Shown piece by piece: positions 48,460 to 63,790 of a stretch of 64,000 nt of DNA; position 1 is the first letter of the stretch; each line of letters starts with the position of its first letter. This DNA comes from Heliopora coerulea (lineage: Eukaryota > Cnidaria > Anthozoa > Scleralcyonacea > Helioporidae). The stretch lies in the NCBI GenBank assembly GCA_030142905.1, contig JASJOG010000669.1, positions 1-64,000 on the forward strand, in the 5' to 3' direction. The position numbers were made by a program, and so were the translations under genes. The notes beneath the pieces are model-generated. The model searched no databases. It had not been told where the DNA came from and worked only from the letters and a program-made list of their open reading frames with translations.

Positions 48460-51400
48460 GGTCAAATTCTTCCACCTAAAATGTTCGACGTAATTTCGCT
48501 CAAAAACCACTCAAATCACTGCAAAACTACTTTCTATGCAATAAACTTTCAGATTCTGCTCTTATTTCGAAATTTAAAAATAGGTCGAAAAATCGTCAAA
48601 AACCAAAGGTTAACCCCTTTACATTTTGGGCAAATTTTTCCACCTAAAATTTTCAACGTAATGTCGCTCAAAAACCACTCAAATCACTGCAAAACTACTT
48701 TCTATGCAATAAACTTTCAGATTCTGCTCTTATTTCGAAAGTTGAAAATTGGTCGAAAAATCGTCAAAAACCAAAGGTTAACCCCTTTACATTTTGGGCA
48801 AATTTTTCCACCTAAAATTTTCAACGTAATGTCGCTCAAAAACCACTCAAATCACTGCAAAACTACTTTCTATGTAATAAACTTTCAGATTCTGCTCTTA
48901 TTTCGAAAGTTGAAAATTGGTCGAAAAATCGTCAAAAACCAAAGGTTAACCCCTTTACATTTTGGGCAAATTTTTCCACCTAAAATTTTCAACGTAATGT
49001 CGCTCAAAAACCACTCAAATCACTGCAAAACTACTTTCTATGTAATAAACTTTCAGATTCTGCTCTTATTTCGAAAGTTGAAAATTGGTCGAAAAATCGT
49101 CAAAAACCAAACGTTAACCCCTTTACATTTTGGGCAAATTTTTCCACCTAAAATTTTCAACGTAATGTCGCTCAAAAACCACTCAAATCACTGCAAAACT
49201 ACTTTCTATGTAATAAACTTTCAGATTCTGCTCTTATTTCGAAAGTTGAAAATTGGTCGAAAAATCGTCAAAAACCAAAGGTTAACCCCTTTACATTTTG
49301 GGCAAATTTTTCCACCTAAAATTTTCAACGTAATGTCGCTCAAAAACCACTCAAATCACTGCAAAACTACTTTCTATGTAATAAACTTTCAGATTCTGCT
49401 CTTATTTCGAAAGTTGAAAATTGGTCGAAAAATCGTCAAAAACCAAAGGTTAACCCCTTTACATTTTGGGCAAATTTTTCCACCTAAAATTTTCAACGTA
49501 ATGTCGCTCAAAAACCATTCAAATCACTGCAAAACTACTTTCTATGTAATAAACTTTCAGATTCTGCTCTTATTTCGAAAGTTGAAAATTGGTCGAAAAA
49601 TCGTCAAAAACCAAAGGTTAACCCCTTTACATTTTGGGCAAATTTTTCCACCTAAAATTTTCAACGTAATGTCGCTCAAAAACCATTCAAATCACTGCAA
49701 AACTACTTTCTATGTAATAAACTTTCAGATTCTGCTCTTATTTCGAAAGTTGAAAATTGGTCGAAAAATCGTCAAAAACCAAAGGTTAACCCCTTTACAT
49801 TTTGGGCAAATTTTTCCACCTAAAATTTTCAACGTAATGTCGCTCAAAAACCACTCAAATCACTGCAAAACTACTTTCTATGTAATAAACTTTCAGATTC
49901 TGCTCTTATTTCGAAAGTTGAAAATTGGTCGAAAAATCGTCAAAAACCAAAGGTTAACCCCTTTACATTTTGGGCAAATTTTTCCACCTAAAATTTTCAA
50001 CGTAATGTCGCTCAAAAACCACTCAAATCACTGCAAAACTACTTTCTATGTAATAAACTTTCAGATTCTGCTCTTATTTCGAAAGTTGAAAATTGGTCGA
50101 AAAATCGTCAAAAACCAAAGGTTAACCCCTTTACATTTTGGGCAAATTTTTCCACCTAAAATTTTCAACGTAATGTCGCTCAAAAACCACTCAAATCACT
50201 GCAAAACTACTTTCTATGTAATAAACTTTCAGATTCTGCTCTTATTTCGAAAGTTGAAAATTGGTCGAAAAATCGTCAAAAACCAAAGGTTAACCCCTTT
50301 ACATTTTGGTCAAATTTTTCCACCAAAAATTTTCGACGTAATTTCGCTCAAAAACCACTGAAATCACTGCAAAACTACTTTCTATGCAATAAACTTTCAG
50401 ATTCTGCTCTTATTTCGAAAGTTGAAAATTGGTCGAAAAATCGTCAAAAACCAAAGGTTAACCCCTTTACATTTTGGTCAAATTCTTCCACCTAAAATGT
50501 TCGACGTAATTTCGCTCAAAAACCACTCAAATCACTGCAAAACTACTTTCTATGCAATAAACTTTCAGATTCTGCTCTTATTTCGAAATTTAAAAATTGG
50601 TCGAAAAATCGTCAAAAACCAAAGGTTAACCCCTTTACATTTTGGGCAAATTTTTCCACCTAAAATTTTCAACGTAATGTCGCTCAAAAACCACTCAAAT
50701 CACTGCAAAACTACTTTCTATGCAATAAACTTTCAGATTCTGCTCTTATTTCGAAAGTTGAAAATTGGTCGAAAAATCGTCAAAAACCAAAGGTTAACCC
50801 CTTTACATTTTGGGCAAATTTTTCCACCTAAAATTTTCAACGTAATGTCGCTCAAAAACCACTCAAATCACTGCAAAACTACTTTCTATGTAATAAACTT
50901 TCAGATTCTGCTCTTATTTCGAAAGTTGAAAATTGGTCGAAAAATCGTCAAAAACCAAAGGTTAACCCCTTTACATTTTGGGCAAATTTTTCCACCTAAA
51001 ATTTTCAACGTAATGTCGCTCAAAAACCACTCAAATCACTGCAAAACTACTTTCTATGTAATAAACTTTCAGATTCTGCTCTTATTTCGAAAGTTGAAAA
51101 TTGGTCGAAAAATCGTCAAAAACCAAAGGTTAACCCCTTTACATTTTGGGCAAATTTTTCCACCTAAAATTTTCAACGTAATGTCGCTCAAAAACCACTC
51201 AAATCACTGCAAAACTACTTTCTATGTAATAAACTTTCAGATTCTGCTCTTATTTCGAAAGTTGAAAATTGGTCGAAAAATCGTCAAAAACCAAAGGTTA
51301 ACCCCTTTACATTTTGGGCAAATTTTTCCACCTAAAATTTTCAACGTAATGTCGCTCAAAAACCACTCAAATCACTGCAAAACTACTTTCTATGTAATAA

Positions 51401-54400
51401 ACTTTCAGATTCTGCTCTTATTTCGAAAGTTGAAAATTGGTCGAAAAATCGTCAAAAACCAAAGGTTAACCCCTTTACATTTTGGGCAAATTTTTCCACC
51501 TAAAATTTTCAACGTAATGTCGCTCAAAAACCACTCAAATCACTGCAAAACTACTTTCTATGTAATAAACTTTCAGATTCTGCTCTTATTTCGAAAGTTG
51601 AAAATTGGTCGAAAAATCGTCAAAAACCAAAGGTTAACCCCTTTACATTTTGGGCAAATTTTTCCACCTAAAATTTTCAACGTAATGTCGCTCAAAAACC
51701 ACTCAAATCACTGCAAAACTACTTTCTATGTAATAAACTTTCAGATTCTGCTCTTATTTCGAAAGTTGAAAATTGGTCGAAAAATCGTCAAAAACCAAAG
51801 GTTAACCCCTTTACATTTTGGGCAAATTTTTCCACCTAAAATTTTCAACGTAATTTCGCTCAAAAACCACTCAAATCACTGCAAAACTACTTTCTATGTA
51901 ATAAACTTTCAGATTCTGCTCTTATTTCGAAAGTTGAAAATTGGTCGAAAAATCGTCAAAAACCAAAGGTTAACCCCTTTACATTTTGGTCAAATTCTTC
52001 CACCTAAAATGTTCGACGTAATTTCGCTCAAAAACCACTCAAATCACTGCAAAACTACTTTCTATGCAATAAACTTTCAGATTCTGCTCTTATTTCGAAA
52101 TTTAAAAATTGGTCGAAAAATCGTCAAAAACCAAAGGTTAACCCCTTTACATTTTGGGCATATTTTTCCACCTAAAATTTTCAACGTAATGTCGCTCAAA
52201 AACCACTCAAATCACTGCAAAACTACTTTCTATGCAATAAACTTTCAGATTCTGCTCTTATTTCGAAAGTTGAAAATTGGTCGAAAAATCGTCAAAAACC
52301 AAAGGTTAACCCCTTTACATTTTGGGCAAATTTTTCCACCTAAAATTTTCAACGTAATGTCGCTCAAAAACCACTCAAATCACTGCAAAACTACTTTCTA
52401 TGTAATAAACTTTCAGATTCTGCTCTTATTTCGAAAGTTGAAAATTGGTCGAAAAATCGTCAAAAACCAAAGGTTAACCCCTTTACATTTTGGGCAAATT
52501 TTTCCACCTAAAATTTTCAACGTAATGTCGCTCAAAAACCACTCAAATCACTGCAAAACTACTTTCTATGTAATAAACTTTCAGATTCTGCTCTTATTTC
52601 GAAAGTTGAAAATTGGTCGAAAAATCGTCAAAAACCAAAGGTTAACCCCTTTACATTTTGGGCAAATTTTTCCACCTAAAATTTTCAACGTAATGTCGCT
52701 CAAAAACCACTCAAATCACTGCAAAACTACTTTCTATGCAATAAACTTTCAGATTCTGCTCTTATTTCGAAAGTTGAAAATTGGTCGAAAAATCGTCAAA
52801 AACCAAAGGTTAACCCCTTTACATTTTGGGCAAATTTTTCCACCTAAAATTTTCAACGTAATGTCGCTCAAAAACCACTCAAATCACTGCAAAACTACTT
52901 TCTATGCAATAAACTTTCAGATTCTGCTCTTATTTCGAAAGTTGAAAATTGGTCGAAAAATCGTCAAAAACCAAAGGTTAACCCCTTTACATTTTGGGCA
53001 AATTTTTCCACCTAAAATTTTCAACGTAATGTCGCTCAAAAACCACTCAAATCACTGCAAAACTACTTTCTATGTAATAAACTTTCAGATTCTGCTCTTA
53101 TTTCGAAAGTTGAAAATTGGTCGAAAAATCGTCAAAAACCAAAGGTTAACCCCTTTACATTTTGGGCAAATTTTTCCACCTAAAATTTTCAACGTAATGT
53201 CGCTCAAAAACCACTCAAATCACTGCAAAACTACTTTCTATGTAATAAACTTTCAGATTCTGCTCTTATTTCGAAAGTTGAAAATTGGTCGAAAAATCGT
53301 CAAAAACCAAAGGTTAACCCCTTTACATTTTGGGCAAATTTTTCCACCTAAAATTTTCAACGTAATGTCGCTCAAAAACCACTCAAATCACTGCAAAACT
53401 ACTTTCTATGTAATAAACTTTCAGATTCTGCTCTTATTTCGAAAGTTGAAAATTGGTCGAAAAATCGTCAAAAACCAAAGGTTAACCCCTTTACATTTTG
53501 GTCAAATTCTTCCACCTAAAATGTTCGACGTAATTTCGCTCAAAAACCACTCAAATCACTGCAAAACTACTTTCTATGCAATAAACTTTCAGATTCTGCT
53601 CTTATTTCGAAATTTAAAAATTGGTCGAAAAATCGTCAAAAACCAAAGGTTAACCCCTTTACATTTTGGGCAAATTTTTCCACCTAAAATTTTCAACGTA
53701 ATGTCGCTCAAAAACCACTCAAATCACTGCAAAACTACTTTCTATGCAATAAACTTTCAGATTCTGCTCTTATTTCGAAAGTTGAAAATTGGTCGAAAAA
53801 TCGTCAAAAACCAAAGGTTAACCCCTTTACATTTTGGGCAAATTTTTCCACCTAAAATTTTCAACGTAATGTCGCTCAAAAACCACTCAAATCACTGCAA
53901 AACTACTTTCTATGTAATAAACTTTCAGATTCTGCTCTTATTTCGAAAGTTGAAAATTGGTCGAAAAATCGTCAAAAACCAAAGGTTAACCCCTTTACAT
54001 TTTGGGCAAATTTTTCCACCTAAAATTTTCAACGTAATGTCGCTCAAAAACCACTCAAATCACTGCAAAACTACTTTCTATGTAATAAACTTTCAGATTC
54101 TGCTCTTATTTCGAAAGTTGAAAATTGGTCGAAAAATCGTCAAAAACCAAAGGTTAACCCCTTTACATTTTGGGCAAATTTTTCCACCTAAAATTTTCAA
54201 CGTAATGTCGCTCAAAAACCACTCAAATCACTGCAAAACTACTTTCTATGTAATAAACTTTCAGATTCTGCTCTTATTTCGAAAGTTGAAAATTGGTCGA
54301 AAAATCGTCAAAAACCAAAGGTTAACCCCTTTACATTTTGGGCAAATTTTTCCACCTAAAATTTTCAACGTAATGTCGCTCAAAAACCACTCAAATCACT

Positions 54401-57400
54401 GCAAAACTACTTTCTATGTAATAAACTTTCAGATTCTGCTCTTACTTCGAAAGTTGAAAATTGGTCGAAAAATCGTCAAAAACCAAAGGTTAACCCCTTT
54501 ACATTTTGGTCAAATTCTTCCACCTAAAATGTTCGACGTAATTTCGCTCAAAAACCACTCAAATCACTGCAAAACTACTTTCTATGCAATAAACTTTCAG
54601 ATTCTGCTCTTATTTCGAAAGTTGAAAATTGGTCGAAAAATCGTCAAAAACCAAAGGTTAACCCCTTTACATTTTGGGCAAATTTTTCCACCTAAAATTT
54701 TCAACGTAATGTCGCTCAAAAACCACTCAAATCACTGCAAAACTACTTTCTATGCAATAAACTTTCAGATTCTGCTCTTATTTCGAAAGTTGAAAATTGG
54801 TCGAAAAATCGTCAAAAACCAAAGGTTAACCCCTTTACATTTTGGGCAAATTTTTCCACCTAAAATTTTCAACGTAATGTCGCTCAAAAACCACTCAAAT
54901 CACTGCAAAACTACTTTCTATGTAATAAACTTTCAGATTCTGCTCTTATTTCGAAAGTTGAAAATTGGTCGAAAAATCGTCAAAAACCAAAGGTTAACCC
55001 CTTTACATTTTGGTCAAATTTTTCCACCTAAAATTTTCAACGTAATGTCGCTCAAAAACCACTCAAATCACTGCAAAACTACTTTCTATGCAATAAACTT
55101 TCAGATTCTGCTCTTATTTCGAAAGTTGAAAATTGGTCGAAAAATCGTCAAAAACCAAAGGTTAACCCCTTTACATTTTGGGCAAATTTTTCCACCTAAA
55201 ATTTTCAACGTAATGTCGCTCAAAAACCACTCAAATCACTGCAAAACTACTTTCTATGTAATAAACTTTCAGATTCTGCTCTTATTTCGAAAGTTGAAAA
55301 TTGGTCGAAAAATCGTCAAAAACCAAAGGTTAACCCCTTTACATTTTGGGCAAATTTTTCCACCTAAAATTTTCAACGTAATGTCGCTCAAAAACCACTC
55401 AAATCACTGCAAAACTACTTTCTATGTAATAAACTTTCAGATTCTGCTCTTATTTCGAAAGTTGAAAATTGGTCGAAAAATCGTCAAAAACCAAAGGTTA
55501 ACCCCTTTACATTTTGGGCAAATTTTTCCACCTAAAATTTTCAACGTAATGTCGCTCAAAAACCACTCAAATCACTGCAAAACTACTTTCTATGCAATAA
55601 ACTTTCAGATTCTGCTCTTATTTCGAAAGTTGAAAATTGGTCGAAAAATCGTCAAAAACCAAAGGTTAACCCCTTTACATTTTGGGCAAATTTTTCCACC
55701 TAAAATTTTCAACGTAATGTCGCTCAAAAACCACTCAAATCACTGCAAAACTACTTTCTATGTAATAAACTTTCAGATTCTGCTCTTATTTCGAAAGTTG
55801 AAAATTGGTCGAAAAATCGTCAAAAACCAAAGGTTAACCCCTTTACATTTTGGGCAAATTTTTCCACCTAAAATTTTCAACGTAATGTCGCTCAAAAACC
55901 ACTCAAATCACTGCAAAACTACTTTCTATGTAATAAACTTTCAGATTCTGCTCTTATTTCGAAAGTTGAAAATTGGTCGAAAAATCGTCAAAAACCAAAG
56001 GTTAACCCCTTTACATTTTGGGCAAATTTTTCCACCTAAAATTTTCAACGTAATGTCGCTCAAAAACCACTCAAATCACTGCAAAACTACTTTCTATGTA
56101 ATAAACTTTCAGATTCTGCTCTTATTTCGAAAGTTGAAAATTGGTCGAAAAATCGTCAAAAACCAAAGGTTAACCCCTTTACATTTTGGTCAAATTCTTC
56201 CACCTAAAATGTTCGACGTAATTTCGCTCAAAAACCACTCAAATCACTGCAAAACTACTTTCTATGCAATAAACTTTCAGATTCTGCTCTTATTTCGAAA
56301 TTTAAAAATTGGTCGAAAAATCGTCAAAAACCAAAGGTTAACCCCTTTACATTTTGGGCATATTTTTCCACCTAAAATTTTCAACGTAATGTCGCTCAAA
56401 AACCACTCAAATCACTGCAAAACTACTTTCTATGCAATAAACTTTCAGATTCTGCTCTTATTTCGAAAGTTGAAAATTGGTCGAAAAATCGTCAAAAACC
56501 AAAGGTTAACCCCTTTACATTTTGGGCAAATTTTTCCACCTAAAATTTTCAACGTAATGTCGCTCAAAAACCACTCAAATCACTGCAAAACTACTTTCTA
56601 TGTAATAAACTTTCAGATTCTGCTCTTATTTCGAAAGTTGAAAATTGGTCGAAAAATCGTCAAAAACCAAAGGTTAACCCCTTTACATTTTGGACAAATT
56701 TTTCCACCTAAAATTTTCAACGTAATGTCGCTCAAAAACCACTCAAATCACTGCAAAACTACTTTCTATGTAATAAACTTTCAGATTCTGCTCTTATTTC
56801 GAAAGTTGAAAATTGGTCGAAAAATCGTCAAAAACCAAAGGTTAACCCCTTTACATTTTGGGCAAATTTTTCCACCTAAAATTTTCAACGTAATGTCGCT
56901 CAAAAACCACTCAAATCACTGCAAAACTACTTTCTATGTAATAAACTTTCAGATTCTGCTCTTACTTCGAAAGTTGAAAATTGGTCGAAAAATCGTCAAA
57001 AACCAAAGGTTAACCCCTTTACATTTTGGTCAAATTCTTCCACCTAAAATGTTCGACGTAATTTCGCTCAAAAACCACTCAAATCACTGCAAAACTACTT
57101 TCTATGCAATAAACTTTCAGATTCTGCTCTTATTTCGAAAGTTGAAAATTGGTCGAAAAATCGTCAAAAACCAAAGGTTAACCCCTTTACATTTTGGGCA
57201 AATTTTTCCACCTAAAATTTTCAACGTAATGTCGCTCAAAAACCACTCAAATCACTGCAAAACTACTTTCTATGTAATAAACTTTCAGATTCTGCTCTTA
57301 TTTCGAAAGTTGAAAATTGGTCGAAAAATCGTCAAAAACCAAAGGTTAACCCCTTTACATTTTGGGCAAATTTTTCCACCTAAAATTTTCAACGTAATGT

Positions 57401-60400
57401 CGCTCAAAAACCACTCAAATCACTGCAAAACTACTTTCTATGTAATAAACTTTCAGATTCTGCTCTTATTTCGAAAGTTGAAAATTGGTCGAAAAATCGT
57501 CAAAAACCAAAGGTTAACCCCTTTACATTTTGGTCAAATTTTTCCACCTAAAATTTTCAACGTAATGTCGCTCAAAAACCACTCAAATCACTGCAAAACT
57601 ACTTTCTATGTAATAAACTTTCAGATTCTGCTCTTATTTCGAAAGTTGAAAATTGGTCGAAAAATCGTCAAAAACCAAAGGTTAACCCCTTTACATTTTG
57701 GGCAAATTTTTCCACCTAAAATTTTCAACGTAATGTCGCTCAAAAACCACTCAAATCACTGCAAAACTACTTTCTATGTAATAAACTTTCAGATTCTGCT
57801 CTTATTTCGAAAGTTGAAAATTGGTCGAAAAATCGTCAAAAACCAAAGGTTAACCCCTTTACATTTTGGGCAAATTTTTCCACCTAAAATTTTCAACGTA
57901 ATGTCGCTCAAAAACCACTCAAATCACTGCAAAACTACTTTCTATGCAATAAACTTTCAGATTCTGCTCTTATTTCGAAAGTTGAAAATTGGTCGAAAAA
58001 TCGTCAAAAACCAAAGGTTAACCCCTTTACATTTTGGGCAAATTTTTCCACCTAAAATTTTCAACGTAATGTCGCTCAAAAACCACTCAAATCACTGCAA
58101 AACTACTTTCTATGTAATAAACTTTCAGATTCTGCTCTTATTTCGAAAGTTGAAAATTGGTCGAAAAATCGTCAAAAACCAAAGGTTAACCCCTTTACAT
58201 TTTGGGCAAATTTTTCCACCTAAAATTTTCAACGTAATGTCGCTCAAAAACCACTCAAATCACTGCAAAACTACTTTCTATGTAATAAACTTTCAGATTC
58301 TGCTCTTATTTCGAAAGTTGAAAATTGGTCGAAAAATCGTCAAAAACCAAAGGTTAACCCCTTTACATTTTGGGCAAATTTTTCCACCTAAAATTTTCAA
58401 CGTAATGTCGCTCAAAAACCACTCAAATCACTGCAAAACTACTTTCTATGTAATAAACTTTCAGATTCTGCTCTTATTTCGAAAGTTGAAAATTGGTCGA
58501 AAAATCGTCAAAAACCAAAGGTTAACCCCTTTACATTTTGGGCAAATTTTTCCACCTAAAATTTTCAACGTAATGTCGCTCAAAAACCACTCAAATCACT
58601 GCAAAACTACTTTCTATGTAATAAACTTTCAGATTCTGCTCTTATTTCGAAAGTTGAAAATTGGTCGAAAAATCGTCAAAAACCAAAGGTTAACCCCTTT
58701 ACATTTTGGGCAAATTTTTCCACCTAAAATTTTCAACGTAATGTCGCTCAAAAACCACTCAAATCACTGCAAAACTACTTTCTATGTAATAAACTTTCAG
58801 ATTCTGCTCTTATTTCGAAAGTTGAAAATTGGTCGAAAAATCGTCAAAAACCAAAGGTTAACCCCTTTACATTTTGGTCAAATTCTTCCACCTAAAATGT
58901 TCGACGTAATTTCGCTCAAAAACCACTCAAATCACTGCAAAACTACTTTCTATGCAATAAACTTTCAGATTCTGCTCTTATTTCGAAAGTTGAAAATTGG
59001 TCGAAAAATCGTCAAAAACCAAAGGTTAACCCCTTTACATTTTGGGCAAATTTTTCCACCTAAAATTTTCAACGTAATGTCGCTCAAAAACCACTCAAAT
59101 CACTGCAAAACTACTTTCTATGTAATAAACTTTCAGATTCTGCTCTTATTTCGAAAGTTGAAAATTGGTCGAAAAATCGTCAAAAACCAAAGGTTAACCC
59201 CTTTACATTTTGGGCAAATTTTTCCACCTAAAATTTTCAACGTAATGTCGCTCAAAAACCACTCAAATCACTGCAAAACTACTTTCTATGTAATAAACTT
59301 TCAGATTCTGCTCTTATTTCGAAAGTTGAAAATTGGTCGAAAAATCGTCAAAAACCAAAGGTTAACCCCTTTACATTTTGGGCAAATTTTTCCACCTAAA
59401 ATTTTCAACGTAATGTCGCTCAAAAACCACTCAAATCACTGCAAAACTACTTTCTATGTAATAAACTTTCAGATTCTGCTCTTATTTCGAAAGTTGAAAA
59501 TTGGTCGAAAAATCGTCAAAAACCAAAGGTTAACCCCTTTACATTTTGGGCAAATTTTTCCACCTAAAATTTTCAACGTAATGTCGCTCAAAAACCACTC
59601 AAATCACTGCAAAACTACTTTCTATGTAATAAACTTTCAGATTCTGCTCTTATTTCGAAAGTTGAAAATTGGTCGAAAAATCGTCAAAAACCAAAGGTTA
59701 ACCCCTTTACATTTTGGTCAAATTCTTCCACCTAAAATGTTCGACGTAATTTCGCTCAAAAACCACTCAAATCACTGCAAAACTACTTTCTATGCAATAA
59801 ACTTTCAGATTCTGCTCTTATTTCGAAATTTAAAAATTGGTCGAAAAATCGTCAAAAACCAAAGGTTAACCCCTTTACATTTTGGGCATATTTTTCCACC
59901 TAAAATTTTCAACGTAATGTCGCTCAAAAACCACTCAAATCACTGCAAAACTACTTTCTATGCAATAAACTTTCAGATTCTGCTCTTATTTCGAAAGTTG
60001 AAAATTGGTCGAAAAATCGTCAAAAACCAAAGGTTAACCCCTTTACATTTTGGGCAAATTTTTCCACCTAAAATTTTCAACGTAATGTCGCTCAAAAACC
60101 ACTCAAATCACTGCAAAACTACTTTCTATGTAATAAACTTTCAGATTCTGCTCTTATTTCGAAAGTTGAAAATTGGTCGAAAAATCGTCAAAAACCAAAG
60201 GTTAACCCCTTTACATTTTGGACAAATTTTTCCACCTAAAATTTTCAACGTAATGTCGCTCAAAAACCACTCAAATCACTGCAAAACTACTTTCTATGTA
60301 ATAAACTTTCAGATTCTGCTCTTATTTCGAAAGTTGAAAATTGGTCGAAAAATCGTCAAAAACCAAAGGTTAACCCCTTTACATTTTGGGCAAATTTTTC

Positions 60401-63400
60401 CACCTAAAATTTTCAACGTAATGTCGCTCAAAAACCACTCAAATCACTGCAAAACTACTTTCTATGTAATAAACTTTCAGATTCTGCTCTTATTTCGAAA
60501 GTTGAAAATTGGTCGAAAAATCGTCAAAAACCAAAGGTTAACCCCTTTACATTTTGGGCAAATTTTTCCACCTAAAATTTTCAACGTAATGTCGCTCAAA
60601 AACCACTCAAATCACTGCAAAACTACTTTCTATGTAATAAACTTTCAGATTCTGCTCTTATTTCGAAAGTTGAAAATTGGTCGAAAAATCGTCAAAAACC
60701 AAAGGTTAACCCCTTTACATTTTGGTCAAATTCTTCCACCTAAAATGTTCGACGTAATTTCGCTCAAAAACCACTCAAATCACTGCAAAACTACTTTCTA
60801 TGCAATAAACTTTCAGATTCTGCTCTTATTTCGAAATTTAAAAATTGGTCGAAAAATCGTCAAAAACCAAAGGTTAACCCCTTTACATTTTGGGCATATT
60901 TTTCCACCTAAAATTTTCAACGTAATGTCGCTCAAAAACCACTCAAATCACTGCAAAACTACTTTCTATGCAATAAACTTTCAGATTCTGCTCTTATTTC
61001 GAAAGTTGAAAATTGGTCGAAAAATCGTCAAAAACCAAAGGTTAACCCCTTTACATTTTGGGCAAATTTTTCCACCTAAAATTTTCAACGTAATGTCGCT
61101 CAAAAACCACTCAAATCACTGCAAAACTACTTTCTATGTAATAAACTTTCAGATTCTGCTCTTATTTCGAAAGTTGAAAATTGGTCGAAAAATCGTCAAA
61201 AACCAAAGGTTAACCCCTTTACATTTTGGGCAAATTTTTCCACCTAAAATTTTCAACGTAATGTCGCTCAAAAACCACTCAAATCACTGCAAAACTACTT
61301 TCTATGCAATAAACTTTCAGATTCTGCTCTTATTTCGAAAGTTGAAAATTGGTCGAAAAATCGTCAAAAACCAAAGGTTAACCCCTTTACATTTTGGGCA
61401 AATTTTTCCACCTAAAATTTTCAACGTAATGTCGCTCAAAAACCACTCAAATCACTGCAAAACTACTTTCTATGTAATAAACTTTCAGATTCTGCTCTTA
61501 TTTCGAAAGTTGAAAATTGGTCGAAAAATCGTCAAAAACCAAAGGTTAACCCCTTTACATTTTGGGCAAATTTTTCCACCTAAAATTTTCAACGTAATGT
61601 CGCTCAAAAACCACTCAAATCACTGCAAAACTACTTTCTATGTAATAAACTTTCAGATTCTGCTCTTATTTCGAAAGTTGAAAATTGGTCGAAAAATCGT
61701 CAAAAACCAAAGGTTAACCCCTTTACATTTTGGTCAAATTCTTCCACCTAAAATTTTCAACGTAATGTCGCTCAAAAACCACTCAAATCACTGCAAAACT
61801 ACTTTCTATGTAATAAACTTTCAGATTCTGCTCTTATTTCGAAAGTTGAAAATTGGTCGAAAAATCGTCAAAAACCAAAGGTTAACCCCTTTACATTTTG
61901 GGCAAATTTTTCCACCTAAAATTTTCAACGTAATGTCGCTCAAAAACCACTCAAATCACTGCAAAACTACTTTCTATGCAATAAACTTTCAGATTCTGCT
62001 CTTATTTCGAAAGTTGAAAATTGGTCGAAAAATCGTCAAAAACCAAAGGTTAACCCCTTTACATTTTGGGCAAATTTTTCCACCTAAAATTTTCAACGTA
62101 ATGTCGCTCAAAAACCACTCAAATCACTGCAAAACTACTTTCTATGTAATAAACTTTCAGATTCTGCTCTTATTTCGAAAGTTGAAAATTGGTCGAAAAA
62201 TCGTCAAAAACCAAAGGTTAACCCCTTTACATTTTGGGCAAATTTTTCCACCTAAAATTTTCAACGTAATGTCGCTCAAAAACCACTCAAATCACTGCAA
62301 AACTACTTTCTATGTAATAAACTTTCAGATTCTGCTCTTATTTCGAAAGTTGAAAATTGGTCGAAAAATCGTCAAAAACCAAAGGTTAACCCCTTTACAT
62401 TTTGGTCAAATTCTTCCACCTAAAATGTTCGACGTAATTTCGCTCAAAAACCACTCAAATCACTGCAAAACTACTTTCTATGCAATAAACTTTCAGATTC
62501 TGCTCTTATTTCGAAATTTAAAAATTGGTCGAAAAATCGTCAAAAACCAAAGGTTAACCCCTTTACATTTTGGGCAAATTTTTCCACCTAAAATTTTCAA
62601 CGTAATGTCGCTCAAAAACCACTCAAATCACTGCAAAACTACTTTCTATGCAATAAACTTTCAGATTCTGCTCTTATTTCGAAAGTTGAAAATTGGTCGA
62701 AAAATCGTCAAAAACCAAAGGTTAACCCCTTTACATTTTGGGCAAATTTTTCCACCTAAAATTTTCAACGTAATGTCGCTCAAAAACCACTCAAATCACT
62801 GCAAAACTACTTTCTATGTAATAAACTTTCAGATTCTGCTCTTATTTCGAAAGTTGAAAATTGGTCGAAAAATCGTCAAAAACCAAAGGTTAACCCCTTT
62901 ACATTTTGGGCAAATTTTTCCACCTAAAATTTTCAACGTAATGTCGCTCAAAAACCACTCAAATCACTGCAAAACTACTTTCTATGTAATAAACTTTCAG
63001 ATTCTGCTCTTATTTCGAAAGTTGAAAATTGGTCGAAAAATCGTCAAAAACCAAAGGTTAACCCCTTTACATTTTGGGCAAATTTTTCCACCTAAAATTT
63101 TCAACGTAATGTCGCTCAAAAACCACTCAAATCACTGCAAAACTACTTTCTATGTAATAAACTTTCAGATTCTGCTCTTATTTCGAAAGTTGAAAATTGG
63201 TCGAAAAATCGTCAAAAACCAAAGGTTAACCCCTTTACATTTTGGGCAAATTTTTCCACCTAAAATTTTCAACGTAATGTCGCTCAAAAACCACTCAAAT
63301 CACTGCAAAACTACTTTCTATGTAATAAACTTTCAGATTCTGCTCTTATTTCGAAATTTAAAAATTGGTCGAAAAATCGTCAAAAACCAAAGGTTAACCC

Positions 63401-63790
63401 CTTTACATTTTGGGCAAATTTTTCCACCTAAAATTTTCAACGTAATGTCGCTCAAAAACCACTCAAATCACTGCAAAACTACTTTCTATGTAATAAACTT
63501 TCAGATTCTGCTCTTATTTCGAAAGTTGAAAATTGGTCGAAAAATCGTCAAAAACCAAAGGTTAACCCCTTTACATTTTGGGCAAATTTTTCCACCTAAA
63601 ATTTTCAACGTAATGTCGCTCAAAAACCACTCAAATCACTGCAAAACTACTTTCTATGTAATAAACTTTCAGATTCTGCTCTTATTTCGAAAGTTGAAAA
63701 TTGGTCGAAAAATCGTCAAAAACCAAAGGTTAACCCCTTTACATTTTGGTCAAATTCTTCCACCTAAAATGTTCGACGTAATTTCGCTCA
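48460..63790 (+). repeat. Recurrent variant monomer marking the right part of the array
   Basis: A distinct monomer (ggtcaaattcttcc, then aaaatgttcgacgtaattt) starts near 48460, 50476, 51988, 53500, 54508, 56188, 57028, 58876, 59716, 60724, 62404 and 63748. There is a half-converted one near 61732 and a lone early copy near 38884. Spacings are whole numbers of monomers (4 to 12 here). It is often followed by a neighbour with tttaaaaatt and gggcatattttt, so the two travel together. Confidence 0.85.

Noticed and set aside
36646..50361. Long open frames with 56-residue repeats as a gene family
   Set aside because: They begin at TTG rather than ATG, follow the satellite period exactly, continue across the array and stop only at single-base variants. 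They are a by-product of a 168-bp period.
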